A stretch of 10,846 nt of DNA from JAAFHS01 sp031396505 (GCA_031396505.1 JANNKX010000124.1:1-10846); one strand, 5' to 3'. Shown: positions 1 through 6,586, counted from the stretch's first letter. Notes: generated from the sequence alone by a model not told the origin. Program-made: numbers and translations.

Positions 1-80
1 CGATCCGTCTTTGGGTTCTGCTTGACCGCCCATGCAAGCGCATGTTCACGCCCGCCCGCGCCGAGGATAAGGATGTTCAT
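1..80 (-). CDS. purD: Phosphoribosylamine-glycine ligase, 5' end only
   Basis: PurD (GAR synthetase) joins phosphoribosylamine and glycine, using ATP, in the second step of de novo purine synthesis in the cytoplasm. Only the first 26 codons are present, because the gene runs off the left edge. The visible start reads MNILILGAGGREHALAWAVK and continues QNPKTDR. This is the hallmark PurD N-terminus, a Rossmann-like strand followed by the G-x-GGREHAL loop. The ATG complement is at 78-80, and no good Shine-Dalgarno is visible ahead of it. It is divergent from the 184-807/xseA unit and shares a 103-base intergenic region with it. The identification rests on a short but very characteristic stretch. 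Confidence 0.9.
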   Translation of the reverse strand, partial: MNILILGAGGREHALAWAVKQNPKTD

Positions 81-183
81 GTGCGCATGTCCCACTTGGC
101 GTTCACTGGCCTGTGTCATAAGGTCCGCCCATGGGTAGGGCAAGCAGATGGGTGCGTAATGCAATGGCGGGGACACAACAGCA

Positions 184-807
184 ATGCGTGATCCGGGTCT
201 TTGGGACCGCATCCTGGCACACCCTCTCGCGCTAACGACCGGCGGATTGGAAGTCGGTATTGCCAAGTTCACCCTGTTGCAAGGCACGCGCGCCAAGGAA
301 GCTGTCTATGAATACCGTCGCTTTCTGTATCTTGTCGCGATCACAGACTATCATCTGGCTCCGCCAACTGCGATCGATGCCGTGTGGCGCCTGCACCTTG
401 GTGATCCCCGCGCCTATGTTGAGGATTTTTGCAAACCCGTTTTCGGGCGGGTTATCCAGCACGCGCCCAGTGGTGCTGACCCAGCCAAGGATCCTGCCTA
501 CATGCGCACCCGCACGCTGTACCGTGCAGAGTTTGGCGAAGAGCCGGCATACGGAATTTGGCCGTCGCCCTTGGGCATGCGGGCAGAGGTGTGGGTGATT
601 TTTGCGATGTTCGCAGGCGTGATCCTTGGCGTGTGGTGGTTGTTGGGACAAGGTTCTGTACCCGTTGGGGTGGCAGGGATTGCCTTGCTTACCACTGCAT
701 TTCTTTGGAAGTTTTTCTTTTCACCATGGCCTGTTTCGAAGGGTGGGGAAGGCGTTGGCACTTGGAGTGGCGGATGGTCCGGCAGTGACAGCGGAGGTGC
801 GAATTGA
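184..807 (+). CDS. GRDP/DUF1399-like protein with two membrane segments and Gly-rich tail
   Basis: This is a 207-residue protein of unknown function. Residues about 43-95 carry Y-x-RFL-x-L, then AIDAVWRLHLGDPRAYVEDF, then GRVIQHAP. This resembles the core of glycine-rich-domain-containing (GRDP, DUF1399) and TIGR04222-type proteins, where a VDEVWHxHLLDT motif is followed by an HHxP motif. Here the motif is degenerate (DAVWRLH, IQHAP). YRAEFGEEPAYGIWP follows at about 113-127. Two hydrophobic segments at about 136-155 and 159-177 predict an inner-membrane anchor. The last 20 residues are rich in Gly and Ser (GGWSGSDSGG), as in the Gly-rich tails of that family. The stop codon overlaps the xseA ATG by one base, so the two genes are probably co-transcribed and translationally coupled. 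A functional link with exonuclease VII is not implied. The ribosome-binding site is weak. Confidence 0.75.
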   Translation: MRDPGLWDRILAHPLALTTGGLEVGIAKFTLLQGTRAKEAVYEYRRFLYLVAITDYHLAPPTAIDAVWRLHLGDPRAYVEDFCKPVFGRVIQHAPSGADPAKDPAYMRTRTLYRAEFGEEPAYGIWPSPLGMRAEVWVIFAMFAGVILGVWWLLGQGSVPVGVAGIALLTTAFLWKFFFSPWPVSKGGEGVGTWSGGWSGSDSGGAN

Positions 808-2366
808 TGGACCTCTTTGAAGACACCCCCGCCCCCACAGGAAACAGCCCTGAATTCAGCGTGTCTGAGCTTGCCAACGCGGTCAAACGCGTGATCGAGG
901 GCGAGTTTGGCCTTGTCCGCGTGCGCGGCGAGGTGGGGCGGGTGTCAAAGCCCGCCTCGGGGCATCTGTACTTCGACCTGAAGGATGACCGTTCGGTGAT
1001 CGCGGCGATCAGCTGGAAAGGTCAGCTTGCCAAGATGCAGGTCCGCCCGGAGGAGGGGATGGAGGTTGTCGCCACAGGCCGGATGACCACCTTTCCGGGC
1101 CAGTCGAAATACCAGTTGATCGTCGAGGATGTGTCGCCCGCAGGGGCCGGTGCCCTGATGGCCATGCTGGAAAGGCGCCGTGTCGCCTTGGCCGCCGAAG
1201 GGCTGTTTGATCCCGCCCGCAAACAGCCGATCCCCTATCTGCCATCCGTCATCGGCGTCGTCACCTCGCCCTCGGGGGCGGTGATCCGCGATATCCTGCA
1301 CCGCCTGCGCGACCGGTTTCCCCGCCATGTGCTGATCTGGCCGGTGCCCGTACAGGGGCAGGCCTGTGCCGCCGAAGTGGCCGCCGCGATCAAGGGGTTC
1401 AACGCGCTGCAACCCGGTGGTCCCATCCCGCGCCCTGATCTGATCATCGTCGCGCGTGGCGGTGGCAGCCTTGAAGATCTGTGGGGCTTTAACGATGAAA
1501 TCGTGGTGCGTGCGGCGGCCGAAAGCACCATCCCCCTGATTTCCGCCGTCGGCCACGAAACCGATACCACCCTGATCGATTATGCCGCTGACCGCCGCGC
1601 ACCCACGCCCACAGCCGCCGCCGAAATGGCCGTGCCCGTGCGGCTTGAACTGCTGGCCAGCCTTGATGCGTTGGCTGCGCGACAGTTGCGCGGCATCGCC
1701 CGCATGACCCAGCGGCGCGGCGAACGCCTGCGCGATCTTGCCCGTGCGTTGCCCCGGATCGGGACGCTGACGGCGGGCCCTGCGCAACGCTTTGATCTGT
1801 GGTCGGGCCGCCTGATCGGTGCCTTGGGGCAGGCCGCCATGCGCAAACGGCGCGGGTTCGATCCGCTGTCTGCCCTGCTGCGCCCGCGCCTGTTGGTCGA
1901 CCGTATTGCGCGCGACCAATCCCGCCTCGCCGCCCTGTTTGACCGTGCATCATCGGCCCGCGCGCGGCGCACCGAACGGGCCGCCGACCGGGCCGATGCC
2001 CTTGCCGCCCGCCTTGCCCCCGCACTCGCCCGCGTCATCGCCGCCGCTGCGCGCGCGGTTGACAAGGGCCATGCCGATCTTGCCGTGTTGTCGGCGCGTC
2101 TGGACAAGGCCCCAAGCGCGCGCCTTGCCGCCCTTGCCCAACGCCTTGATGCGCTGGATCGCACGCGCCTGACACTTGGCTATCAGGCCACGCTGAAACG
2201 CGGCTATGCCGTCGTGCGCGGTGATGGCGCCGTGGTCACCACCAAAGGCGCAGCCGAAGCCGCCGCCAGCCTTGAGGTTGAATTTCACGATGGCCGCTTG
2301 GCCCTTGGTGCGCGCCCAAAGAAACCCAAGTCAGGCCCGGCAGGGCAGCGGTCGCTGTTCGACTAA
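807..2366 (+). CDS. xseA: Exodeoxyribonuclease VII large subunit
   Basis: XseA is the catalytic large subunit of exonuclease VII, which degrades single-stranded DNA from both ends to oligonucleotides, acts in repair and recombination, and works with several copies of the small XseB subunit (not in this window). The N-terminal OB-fold is at about residues 15-115 (FSVSELANAVKR, VRVRGEVGRVSKPASGHLYF, DLKDDRS). The nuclease core follows: IGVVTSPSGAVIRDILHRLR, LIIVARGGGSLEDLWGFNDE, ISAVGHETDTTLIDYAADRR and APTPTAAAE, all canonical. The rest is a long Ala/Arg-rich, probably coiled-coil region, making the 519-residue protein longer than the E. coli enzyme (about 456). I chose ATG 807, which overlaps the upstream TGA; TTG 804 would add one Met. 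GGAGG at 793-797 serves either. The 3' end overlaps the convergent gene at 2363 by four bases. Confidence 0.96.
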   Translation: MDLFEDTPAPTGNSPEFSVSELANAVKRVIEGEFGLVRVRGEVGRVSKPASGHLYFDLKDDRSVIAAISWKGQLAKMQVRPEEGMEVVATGRMTTFPGQSKYQLIVEDVSPAGAGALMAMLERRRVALAAEGLFDPARKQPIPYLPSVIGVVTSPSGAVIRDILHRLRDRFPRHVLIWPVPVQGQACAAEVAAAIKGFNALQPGGPIPRPDLIIVARGGGSLEDLWGFNDEIVVRAAAESTIPLISAVGHETDTTLIDYAADRRAPTPTAAAEMAVPVRLELLASLDALAARQLRGIARMTQRRGERLRDLARALPRIGTLTAGPAQRFDLWSGRLIGALGQAAMRKRRGFDPLSALLRPRLLVDRIARDQSRLAALFDRASSARARRTERAADRADALAARLAPALARVIAAAARAVDKGHADLAVLSARLDKAPSARLAALAQRLDALDRTRLTLGYQATLKRGYAVVRGDGAVVTTKGAAEAAASLEVEFHDGRLALGARPKKPKSGPAGQRSLFD

Positions 2367-2758
2367 ACGCCCACATCCGGCCCCGAACAGGCCAAGGGTT
2401 CGGGCGATGCGTCGCGTTCCGTGATCACCCGCCCGCCCGGTTCGTTCATGAATTGCGCCTGCAGGCCCGTCCCTTGCTGTATGAAACGCCAGCATTTCGG
2501 CCCCGTCCCGTCTTCGTACACAAAGCAGATATTGCCGCCATCCTCGTACCAACTGCCCACCATGCAGGCCTCGTCCTCAAACGCCCAACGCACCCGCCGC
2601 CCCGGCAGATACTGCTCTGCCCCCAGAACGCCTGCGCCATAATCCCATGTGATCGTCTTGTTCGTCACATAGGCCTCGAACGCCGCCCCTGACATCGGCA
2701 ATTCCGCCCATGCAGGCACCGCCATCAGGCACAGCATCGCCAGCGCGCGCCGCATCAT
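2363..2758 (-). CDS. Secreted four-cysteine protein, paralog 1 of 3
   Basis: This is a 131-residue protein of unknown function and the most distal member of three tandem paralogs. It starts with a Sec signal peptide (MMRRALAMLCLMAVPAWA, then ELPM), so the mature protein is probably periplasmic. The mature part has PMSGAAFEAY, then EQYLPGRRVRWAF, then Cys65, GSWYE, ICFVYEDG (Cys78), PKCW (Cys89), and ends ACSGPDVGV (Cys124). With no other cysteine after the signal peptide, two disulfides are plausible. The start overlaps the stop of paralog 2 in an ATGA junction, which implies translational coupling; a second in-frame ATG lies at 2755. The stop codon overlaps the end of xseA tail to tail. I recall similar anonymous proteins in Rhodobacteraceae but know no named domain or function. 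Confidence 0.85.
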   Translation of the reverse strand: MMRRALAMLCLMAVPAWAELPMSGAAFEAYVTNKTITWDYGAGVLGAEQYLPGRRVRWAFEDEACMVGSWYEDGGNICFVYEDGTGPKCWRFIQQGTGLQAQFMNEPGGRVITERDASPEPLACSGPDVGV

Positions 2759-3138
2759 ACCCCCACATCCGGACCAAGGCAGGTCAGCGGCTCCTTTGTC
2801 GGCACCACGTCTGACCGTTCAATATCGCCCTCAAACAGCGTTTCGACCGATTTGCCATCCGTGAAATAGGTCCAGCATTTCGGCACCCCGTCATCATCAT
2901 AGACAAAGCAGATCAAGGGCCCGTCGTCATACCACGACCCTTCGCGGCATTCGTCGTCGCGGAATGAAAACCGCACGCGCCGGTTTGGCAGATATTCCTC
3001 GCGCCCCCAGACATCGCCGAACTGACTGTAATCCATCGTTCGGCCTGTCGCGAACGCCTCGAACTCTGCCCCCGTCATCACCTTTTCCGCCCATGCCGGA
3101 AATGGCAGCAAACAACACAGCATCACCACACGGATCAT
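2755..3138 (-). CDS. Secreted four-cysteine protein, paralog 2 of 3
   Basis: This is a 127-residue secreted protein, clearly homologous to its two neighbours. The signal peptide is MIRVVMLCCLLPFPAWA, followed by EKVMTGAEFEAFATGRTM. The shared core is EEYLPNRRVRFSF, then DDEC (Cys64), GSWYDD, ICFVYDDD (Cys77), VPKCW (Cys88) and a final TCLGPDVGV (Cys120). It differs from the others in an acidic DDD run after the ICF motif. The reading frame extends upstream to 3189, but I chose the ATG at 3138. An AGGAAG Shine-Dalgarno precedes it at the right distance, and the signal peptide begins exactly there. It follows paralog 3 by 28 bases and overlaps paralog 1 by four. The LCC in the signal region does not fit a lipobox, so cleavage by signal peptidase I after AWA is more likely. 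Function unknown. Confidence 0.85.
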   Translation of the reverse strand: MIRVVMLCCLLPFPAWAEKVMTGAEFEAFATGRTMDYSQFGDVWGREEYLPNRRVRFSFRDDECREGSWYDDGPLICFVYDDDGVPKCWTYFTDGKSVETLFEGDIERSDVVPTKEPLTCLGPDVGV

Positions 3139-3166
3139 CCGATCTTCCTTTTCAACACGCGCGCAC

Positions 3167-3556
3167 CTACACCCCGACCTCTGGCCCAAGGCAGGCCAGC
3201 GGTGTTTGTGACGGTGTCATCTGCACCGGCGCTGCGTCTTTGTCACCGGACGCAATCGCCCGGATATTGGTTCCGTCCCGGTAATACAGCCAACATTCCG
3301 GCCCCGTGCCGTCCTCATATTCAAAGCAGATCATGTCCGCCTTTTCGTACCAGACCCCATCCAGGCATTCGTCGTCCGAAAATGCCCAACGCACCCGGCG
3401 GTCCGGATAATACCGCTCCGCCCCGTAAACCTCGCCGAACAGGATATGGTCCATCGTCTTGCCCGTCGTCATCGCCGCAAACTCCGCACCCGTCATCGGG
3501 GCCTCGGCAAACGCGGGCAGCGGCATCAGGCAGGCGAGGGCGCACACACGCAACAT
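3167..3556 (-). CDS. Secreted four-cysteine protein, paralog 3 of 3
   Basis: This is a 129-residue secreted protein and the promoter-proximal member of the triplet. The signal peptide MLRVCALACLMPLPAFA is followed by EAPMTGAEFAAMTTGKTM. The core reads ERYYPDRRVRWAF, DDEC (Cys64), GVWYEK, ICFEYEDG (Cys77), GPECW (Cys88), with ACLGPEVGV (Cys122) at the end. It matches paralog 1 in RRVRWAF and YEDGTGP, and paralog 2 in MTGAEF, TGKTM/TGRTM and DDEC. The open frame runs far upstream across alkB in another register, but the ATG at 3556 has a GGAG about nine bases before it and opens the signal peptide. It lies 53 bases downstream of the alkB stop on the same strand, so the triplet may be transcribed with alkB. 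Function unknown; the conserved Trp/Tyr/Cys core suggests a small disulfide-stabilised domain. Confidence 0.85.
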   Translation of the reverse strand: MLRVCALACLMPLPAFAEAPMTGAEFAAMTTGKTMDHILFGEVYGAERYYPDRRVRWAFSDDECLDGVWYEKADMICFEYEDGTGPECWLYYRDGTNIRAIASGDKDAAPVQMTPSQTPLACLGPEVGV

Positions 3557-3609
3557 TCGACAATTCTCCGTCTTTCCCGCATCATGCCACATCGCCCGTA
3601 ACACGCGCA

Positions 3610-4641
3610 TCACATTTGCGCAGGTCGCCATGGCCGCAAATGCGGACGGATCGCGCGTTTCCACAGCGGCGGGATCAACGCGATCGTGCAGGCCAATGGC
3701 AATGGCCATGGCAAGGTCGGCGCATCCCCTGTATCGGGCAACCGCAATGCGGGGTAGGGGCGTGCAGGATGTGCGTGATGGTCCGAATGGCGCGGCGCAT
3801 GCAACATCATCGCTGATGAAAACCAGTGTGGCGCGTTCCATGAATGCCGCGCGCCCACCGGTTCCAGACGCCCGTCGCTGCGGGTGCTGCGCATCAGCCC
3901 GTAATGTTGCACATAATCCGACAGCATCAGTTGCACCTGCGCATGCAGCGCAAGCGCCCCCCAGCAGACAACCCCCACCCAACCGCCAAGCGCAAAGCCA
4001 AGGCCAAGCGCAGCCAGCGCCCCGCCCAGATACCAGACATAGGGATGCACGGCGTGGCCCCGCGCGGCCTCGGCCCGGTACCCTTCGCGGAACGATCCCC
4101 CCCATGCCCGCAGGAAAAACGCATAAAACCCCTCGCCTGATCGTGCCGTATTCGGGTCATTCCGGCTGGCGGCATGGCGGTGATGCACATGCCGGTGCGC
4201 CGATGTGTGATGGCCAAACAACATGCTGACGTAGACCAGACCCCCCAGACGGAACAGCCATCGGTTGCCCCGGTGGATCAATTCATGCGCCATCGGGTTC
4301 GACACCTGCCCGAACCACAGCCCCGCGCCGATAAACAATGCCGTGCGTTCCCATGGCCCTAGCCCGCTGTCACCCGCAATGGCCCAGACCGTCGCCGGAA
4401 ACGCCACCAGATGCCCAAGCGCAAGCGCCACCAGCAGCGCATCCGCTGCCGGAAACTCTGCGCTCTCATCCGCATCGCCCGCAACATAGGGGATCGCCTG
4501 ATCCAGTACGGCAGCAAAGGCCGTCATGTAAACAAACACGCCAACCGCCCAAAACCCGCCCAGCCAGATGCCCGCCGCAAACAAGGGCAGGGGGGCCAGA
4601 CTGGCCACGGCAAACAGCGTCATCGGCAAGACCTTTTTCAT
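3610..4641 (-). CDS. alkB: AlkB-type alkane 1-monooxygenase (integral-membrane non-heme diiron)
   Basis: AlkB-family enzymes hydroxylate the terminal carbon of alkanes in the inner membrane, using a diiron centre and electrons from rubredoxin. The 343-residue protein is largely hydrophobic, with about six predicted membrane segments. The histidine boxes are NPMAHELIHR (115-124), HHTSAHRHVHH (144-154) with DPNTARSGEGFY after it, DYVQHYGL (242-249), and RHSDHHAHPARPYPALR (284-300). The last two match AlkB signatures closely; box 2 differs from the HHVxVATPxDPA form of characterised enzymes. It is shorter than typical AlkB (about 400) and carries no fused rubredoxin, and none is nearby. The start is uncertain: ATG 4641 (MKKVLPMTLF) or ATG 4623, which has AAAAAGG before it. 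The open frame extends to 4932 but through AT-rich non-coding DNA. Substrate could be alkanes, fatty acids or another lipid. Confidence 0.88.
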   Translation of the reverse strand: MKKVLPMTLFAVASLAPLPLFAAGIWLGGFWAVGVFVYMTAFAAVLDQAIPYVAGDADESAEFPAADALLVALALGHLVAFPATVWAIAGDSGLGPWERTALFIGAGLWFGQVSNPMAHELIHRGNRWLFRLGGLVYVSMLFGHHTSAHRHVHHRHAASRNDPNTARSGEGFYAFFLRAWGGSFREGYRAEAARGHAVHPYVWYLGGALAALGLGFALGGWVGVVCWGALALHAQVQLMLSDYVQHYGLMRSTRSDGRLEPVGARHSWNAPHWFSSAMMLHAPRHSDHHAHPARPYPALRLPDTGDAPTLPWPLPLACTIALIPPLWKRAIRPHLRPWRPAQM

Positions 4642-4811
4642 GTACGCATATTTAGCACGGCAAGTTCCGCCTGACAGCCCCTTGTACCTACACGACTGGT
4701 TTCGAAAAGAACGCCAATCTCCCACGCCCCATCGGATGCGCATGCTGACGATCTTCCTCCCGATCACGCAATGTTTCAAAAGTCTTAACGCGACATGGAT
4801 TCTAAAAGTCA

Positions 4812-4847
4812 AGTATATGAAAAATATAGATAAAGCTTGAAATTGAC
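4812..4847 (-). promoter_or_regulatory. Candidate alkB promoter (-10 TATACT)
   Basis: Read on the minus strand, TATACT (4817 to 4812) is a five-of-six match to the -10 consensus in an AT-rich stretch. The palindrome centred at 4849.5 would sit roughly 41 to 45 bases before a start at 4805-4808, the position of a class II activator site. There is no good -35 at 17 bases, as expected for an activator-dependent promoter. The leader would be about 165 bases. This is inferred from sequence only. Confidence 0.35.
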
Positions 4848-4859
4848 AGCCGTCAATTT
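4840..4859. promoter_or_regulatory. 20-bp perfect palindrome with FNR-type half-sites
   Basis: The sequence is AAATTGAC-AGCC-GTCAATTT: 8-base arms with a 4-base centre and no mismatch. Its inner part is TTGA-N6-TCAA, the spacing of the FNR/FnrL consensus (TTGAT-N4-ATCAA), though with C/G instead of T/A at the inner position. Other CRP/FNR-family regulators (Dnr, NnrR) accept TTG-N8-CAA. It lies between the divergent promoter candidates for alkB and ftsY, so it could serve either. Which factor binds, if any, is inference. Confidence 0.5.
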
Positions 4860-4886
4860 GACTCGTATCCACAGCCGAACCATAAA
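4858..4886 (+). promoter_or_regulatory. Candidate ftsY promoter (TTGACT-N17-CATAAA)
   Basis: TTGACT at 4858-4863 matches five of six -35 bases. A 17-base spacer is followed by CATAAA at 4881-4886, four of six -10 bases. Transcription would begin near 4893, inside the hairpin region, leaving a leader of about 175 bases before the ftsY ATG. The -35 overlaps the right end of the 20-bp palindrome. This is a consensus match only. Confidence 0.4.
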
Positions 4887-4925
4887 CCGGATCACCTTCA
4901 ATCCGGTTCAGATTGAAGGTGATCC
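4885..4925. repeat. Two overlapping inverted repeats forming mutually exclusive hairpins
   Basis: Hairpin A has perfect 14-base arms, GGATCACCTTCAAT (4889-4902) and ATTGAAGGTGATCC (4912-4925), with a 9-base loop. Hairpin B has perfect 8-base arms, AACCGGAT (4885-4892) and ATCCGGTT (4901-4908), with an 8-base loop. They share bases, so an RNA could form only one at a time. No U-tract follows on either strand, so this is not an intrinsic terminator. Downstream CTGAACC (4970-4976) could also pair with GGTTCAG (4905-4911). It lies at the start of the predicted ftsY leader. Confidence 0.75.
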
Positions 4926-5069
4926 ACGGCAAGAACCACCTGTGTGTGTTGCGTGTTGCATCTAACCGGCTGAACCAGGGTCAGACTCAACACACTGTCG
5001 CAAATCGCCTTAGGTCTTTTCAGTCCGCCGCGAAAGCATTAGGTGATGGCCATTCCAGACGGGGTGCCC

Positions 5070-6089
5070 ATGTCATTCTTCAAGAAACTCAAGGACAAGC
5101 TGTTCCGCTCGTCCGACAAGATCGGCGAAGGCTTGGATGCGCTGGTGGCCGATGCCGACGCACCCGCGCCTGAAGTCGCGGCCACAGCCGAACCCGACGC
5201 AGCGCGCCCCGGCTTGATCGGGCGTCTGCTGGGCCGTACCACTGCCGATGAACCCCGCCGCGTCCTTGATGATGCCATGCTGGAAAGCCTGGAGGAACTG
5301 CTGATCCAGGCCGACATGGGTGTTGAGACCGCGTTGCGCGTGACGGCCAACATCGCCGAGGGCCGCTTGGGACGCCGCATATCGTCAACCGAGTTGCGAA
5401 CAGCACTGGCCGATGAGATTGCCCGCATTCTGACCCCGGTCGCGCGGCCTCTGCCGCTGTATCCGCAAAAACCGCAGGTCGTGCTGGTGGTCGGCGTGAA
5501 CGGATCAGGCAAGACCACAACCATCGGCAAGCTGGCCTCGCAGTTCAAGGCGGCCGGCAAATCGGTGGTGATCGCGGCGGGCGACACCTTCCGTGCGGCG
5601 GCGGTTGAACAGTTGCAGATCTGGGGGACCCGCGCGGGCGTGCCCGTGATGACGGCGCCCGAAGGATCAGACCCGGCCAGCCTTGCCTTCGATGCGCTGA
5701 CAAAGGCACAGGCCGATGGTGCCGACCTGTTGATGATCGATACCGCAGGCCGGTTGCAAAACCGCGCCGATCTGATGGAAGAACTGGCCAAGATCGTCCG
5801 CGTCATCCGCAAGAAAGACCCGACAGCCCCCCACAACACCATCCTTGTGCTTGATGCGACGACGGGTCAAAACGCCATCGCGCAGGTCGAGATTTTCCGC
5901 AAGATCGCCGATGTGTCCGGCCTCGTGATGACCAAACTCGATGGCACCGCAAAGGGCGGCGTGCTGGTTTCGCTTGCCGACAAGTTCGGCCTGCCGATCC
6001 ACGCGATCGGGGTGGGTGAACAGATCGACGATCTGCAACCGTTTGACCCGCAAGACTTCGCCAAGGCGCTTGTCGGAATTGACAGCTGA
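5070..6089 (+). CDS. ftsY: Signal recognition particle receptor FtsY
   Basis: FtsY is the SRP receptor GTPase at the inner membrane. It pairs with Ffh to deliver ribosomes making membrane proteins to the translocon. The 339-residue product has a short basic N-terminus (MSFFKKLKDKLF), an Ala/Pro/Asp-rich linker, an N domain (about 60-125) and the NG GTPase core. The motifs are GVNGSGKTTT (G1, 142-151), GDTFRAAAVEQL (171-182), DTAGR (G3, 224-228), TKLDGTAKGG (G4, 288-297) and GVGEQIDDLQPFDPQDF near the end. The frame extends to GTG 5043 and ATG 5046, adding eight or nine residues. I chose ATG 5070 because MSFFKKLK-type starts are usual in this family and GGGG precedes it. The acidic A domain is short compared with E. 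coli, as is common in alphaproteobacteria. It converges on the mgtC-like gene with a 5-base gap. Confidence 0.96.
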   Translation: MSFFKKLKDKLFRSSDKIGEGLDALVADADAPAPEVAATAEPDAARPGLIGRLLGRTTADEPRRVLDDAMLESLEELLIQADMGVETALRVTANIAEGRLGRRISSTELRTALADEIARILTPVARPLPLYPQKPQVVLVVGVNGSGKTTTIGKLASQFKAAGKSVVIAAGDTFRAAAVEQLQIWGTRAGVPVMTAPEGSDPASLAFDALTKAQADGADLLMIDTAGRLQNRADLMEELAKIVRVIRKKDPTAPHNTILVLDATTGQNAIAQVEIFRKIADVSGLVMTKLDGTAKGGVLVSLADKFGLPIHAIGVGEQIDDLQPFDPQDFAKALVGIDS

Positions 6090-6094
6090 CCCCT

Positions 6095-6586
6095 TCAGGC
6101 GTCTTCGGTGCTCGCTTTGCTTAATGTGCGCGACAGCCGTTTGAACACCCACAGCACGATCACCGCAATGATGCTTGCAAGCGTCGCCAGCGCCAGACTG
6201 CCCGTCCCGCAGGCAAGGCCAACCGCGCCCGCCATCCACATCCCCGCACCCGTGGTCAGGCCCTTGACCTTGCCCCCCGAGGTGATGATCGACCCGGCCG
6301 CAAGAAACGCCACACCTGCTGTCACGGCCTCGATCAACCGCAAGGGATCACTTCCCTGACCCGTGGGATGGGCAAGCATTTCAAACGCGATCAGCGCAAA
6401 CAAGCAGGCCGCCAGCGACACAAGGATATGCGTGCGCAACCCCGCACCCGTGGCATTCACCTCGCGTTCGATACCGATGATGCCGCCCAAAATGACGGCA
6501 GACGTCAACCGGATGGCCGCAACAACGGGGGGCGTGGCGGTAAAGGATGCCGCAAATTCGGCAGCAATCAACTGACTGATGTCCAT
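6095..6586 (-). CDS. MgtC/SapB family membrane protein, short form
   Basis: This 163-residue protein has about four hydrophobic segments and the MgtC/SapB N-terminal domain. Visible motifs are RLTSAVILGGIIGIEREV (26-43), GAGLRTHILVSL (47-58), AVTAGVAFLAAGSII (87-101) and KGLTTGAGMWMAGAVGLACG (108-127). MgtC proteins affect magnesium homeostasis, acid tolerance and F1Fo ATP synthase activity in pathogens. SapB-type relatives in free-living bacteria have no settled role. The cytoplasmic C-terminal domain of full MgtC (about 230 residues) is absent; the protein ends soon after the last membrane helix with KRLSRTLSKAS. I chose ATG 6586 (MDISQLIAAEFA), with GAGAA nearby, over the upstream frame start at 6634, because the extra 16 residues are not hydrophobic or family-like. 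It converges tightly on ftsY. Transporter function is not shown. Confidence 0.85.
   Translation of the reverse strand: MDISQLIAAEFAASFTATPPVVAAIRLTSAVILGGIIGIEREVNATGAGLRTHILVSLAACLFALIAFEMLAHPTGQGSDPLRLIEAVTAGVAFLAAGSIITSGGKVKGLTTGAGMWMAGAVGLACGTGSLALATLASIIAVIVLWVFKRLSRTLSKASTEDA

Larger units (their letters stand above)
4642..5069. other. Divergent control region between alkB and ftsY
   Basis: These 428 bases hold no convincing gene. About 4790-4860 is strikingly AT-rich compared with the rest of the window. The region contains a 20-bp palindrome (4840-4859), promoter candidates facing both ways, a pair of overlapping hairpins (4885-4925), and a GT-rich stretch (TGTGTGTGTTGCGTGTTG) around 4941-4958. 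Short open frames cross it but have no family features or credible ribosome-binding sites. Confidence 0.7.

Noticed and set aside
96..124. TTGGCG-N17-TAAGGT as promoter of the 184-807/xseA unit
   Set aside because: The spacing is right, but the -10 is a poor match, so I do not list it as a feature.
945..2288. Long minus-strand open frames across xseA
   Set aside because: They are shadows caused by high G+C third positions; xseA on the plus strand has all its family motifs.
3202..4229. Plus-strand open frames opposite the triplet and alkB
   Set aside because: They are rich in Pro, Arg and Ala, have no recognisable family, and lie opposite well-supported minus-strand genes.
4642..4932. Upstream extension of the alkB reading frame
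   Set aside because: It crosses an AT-rich region with palindromes and promoter-like sites, adds residues unlike AlkB, and has no ribosome-binding site at its start.
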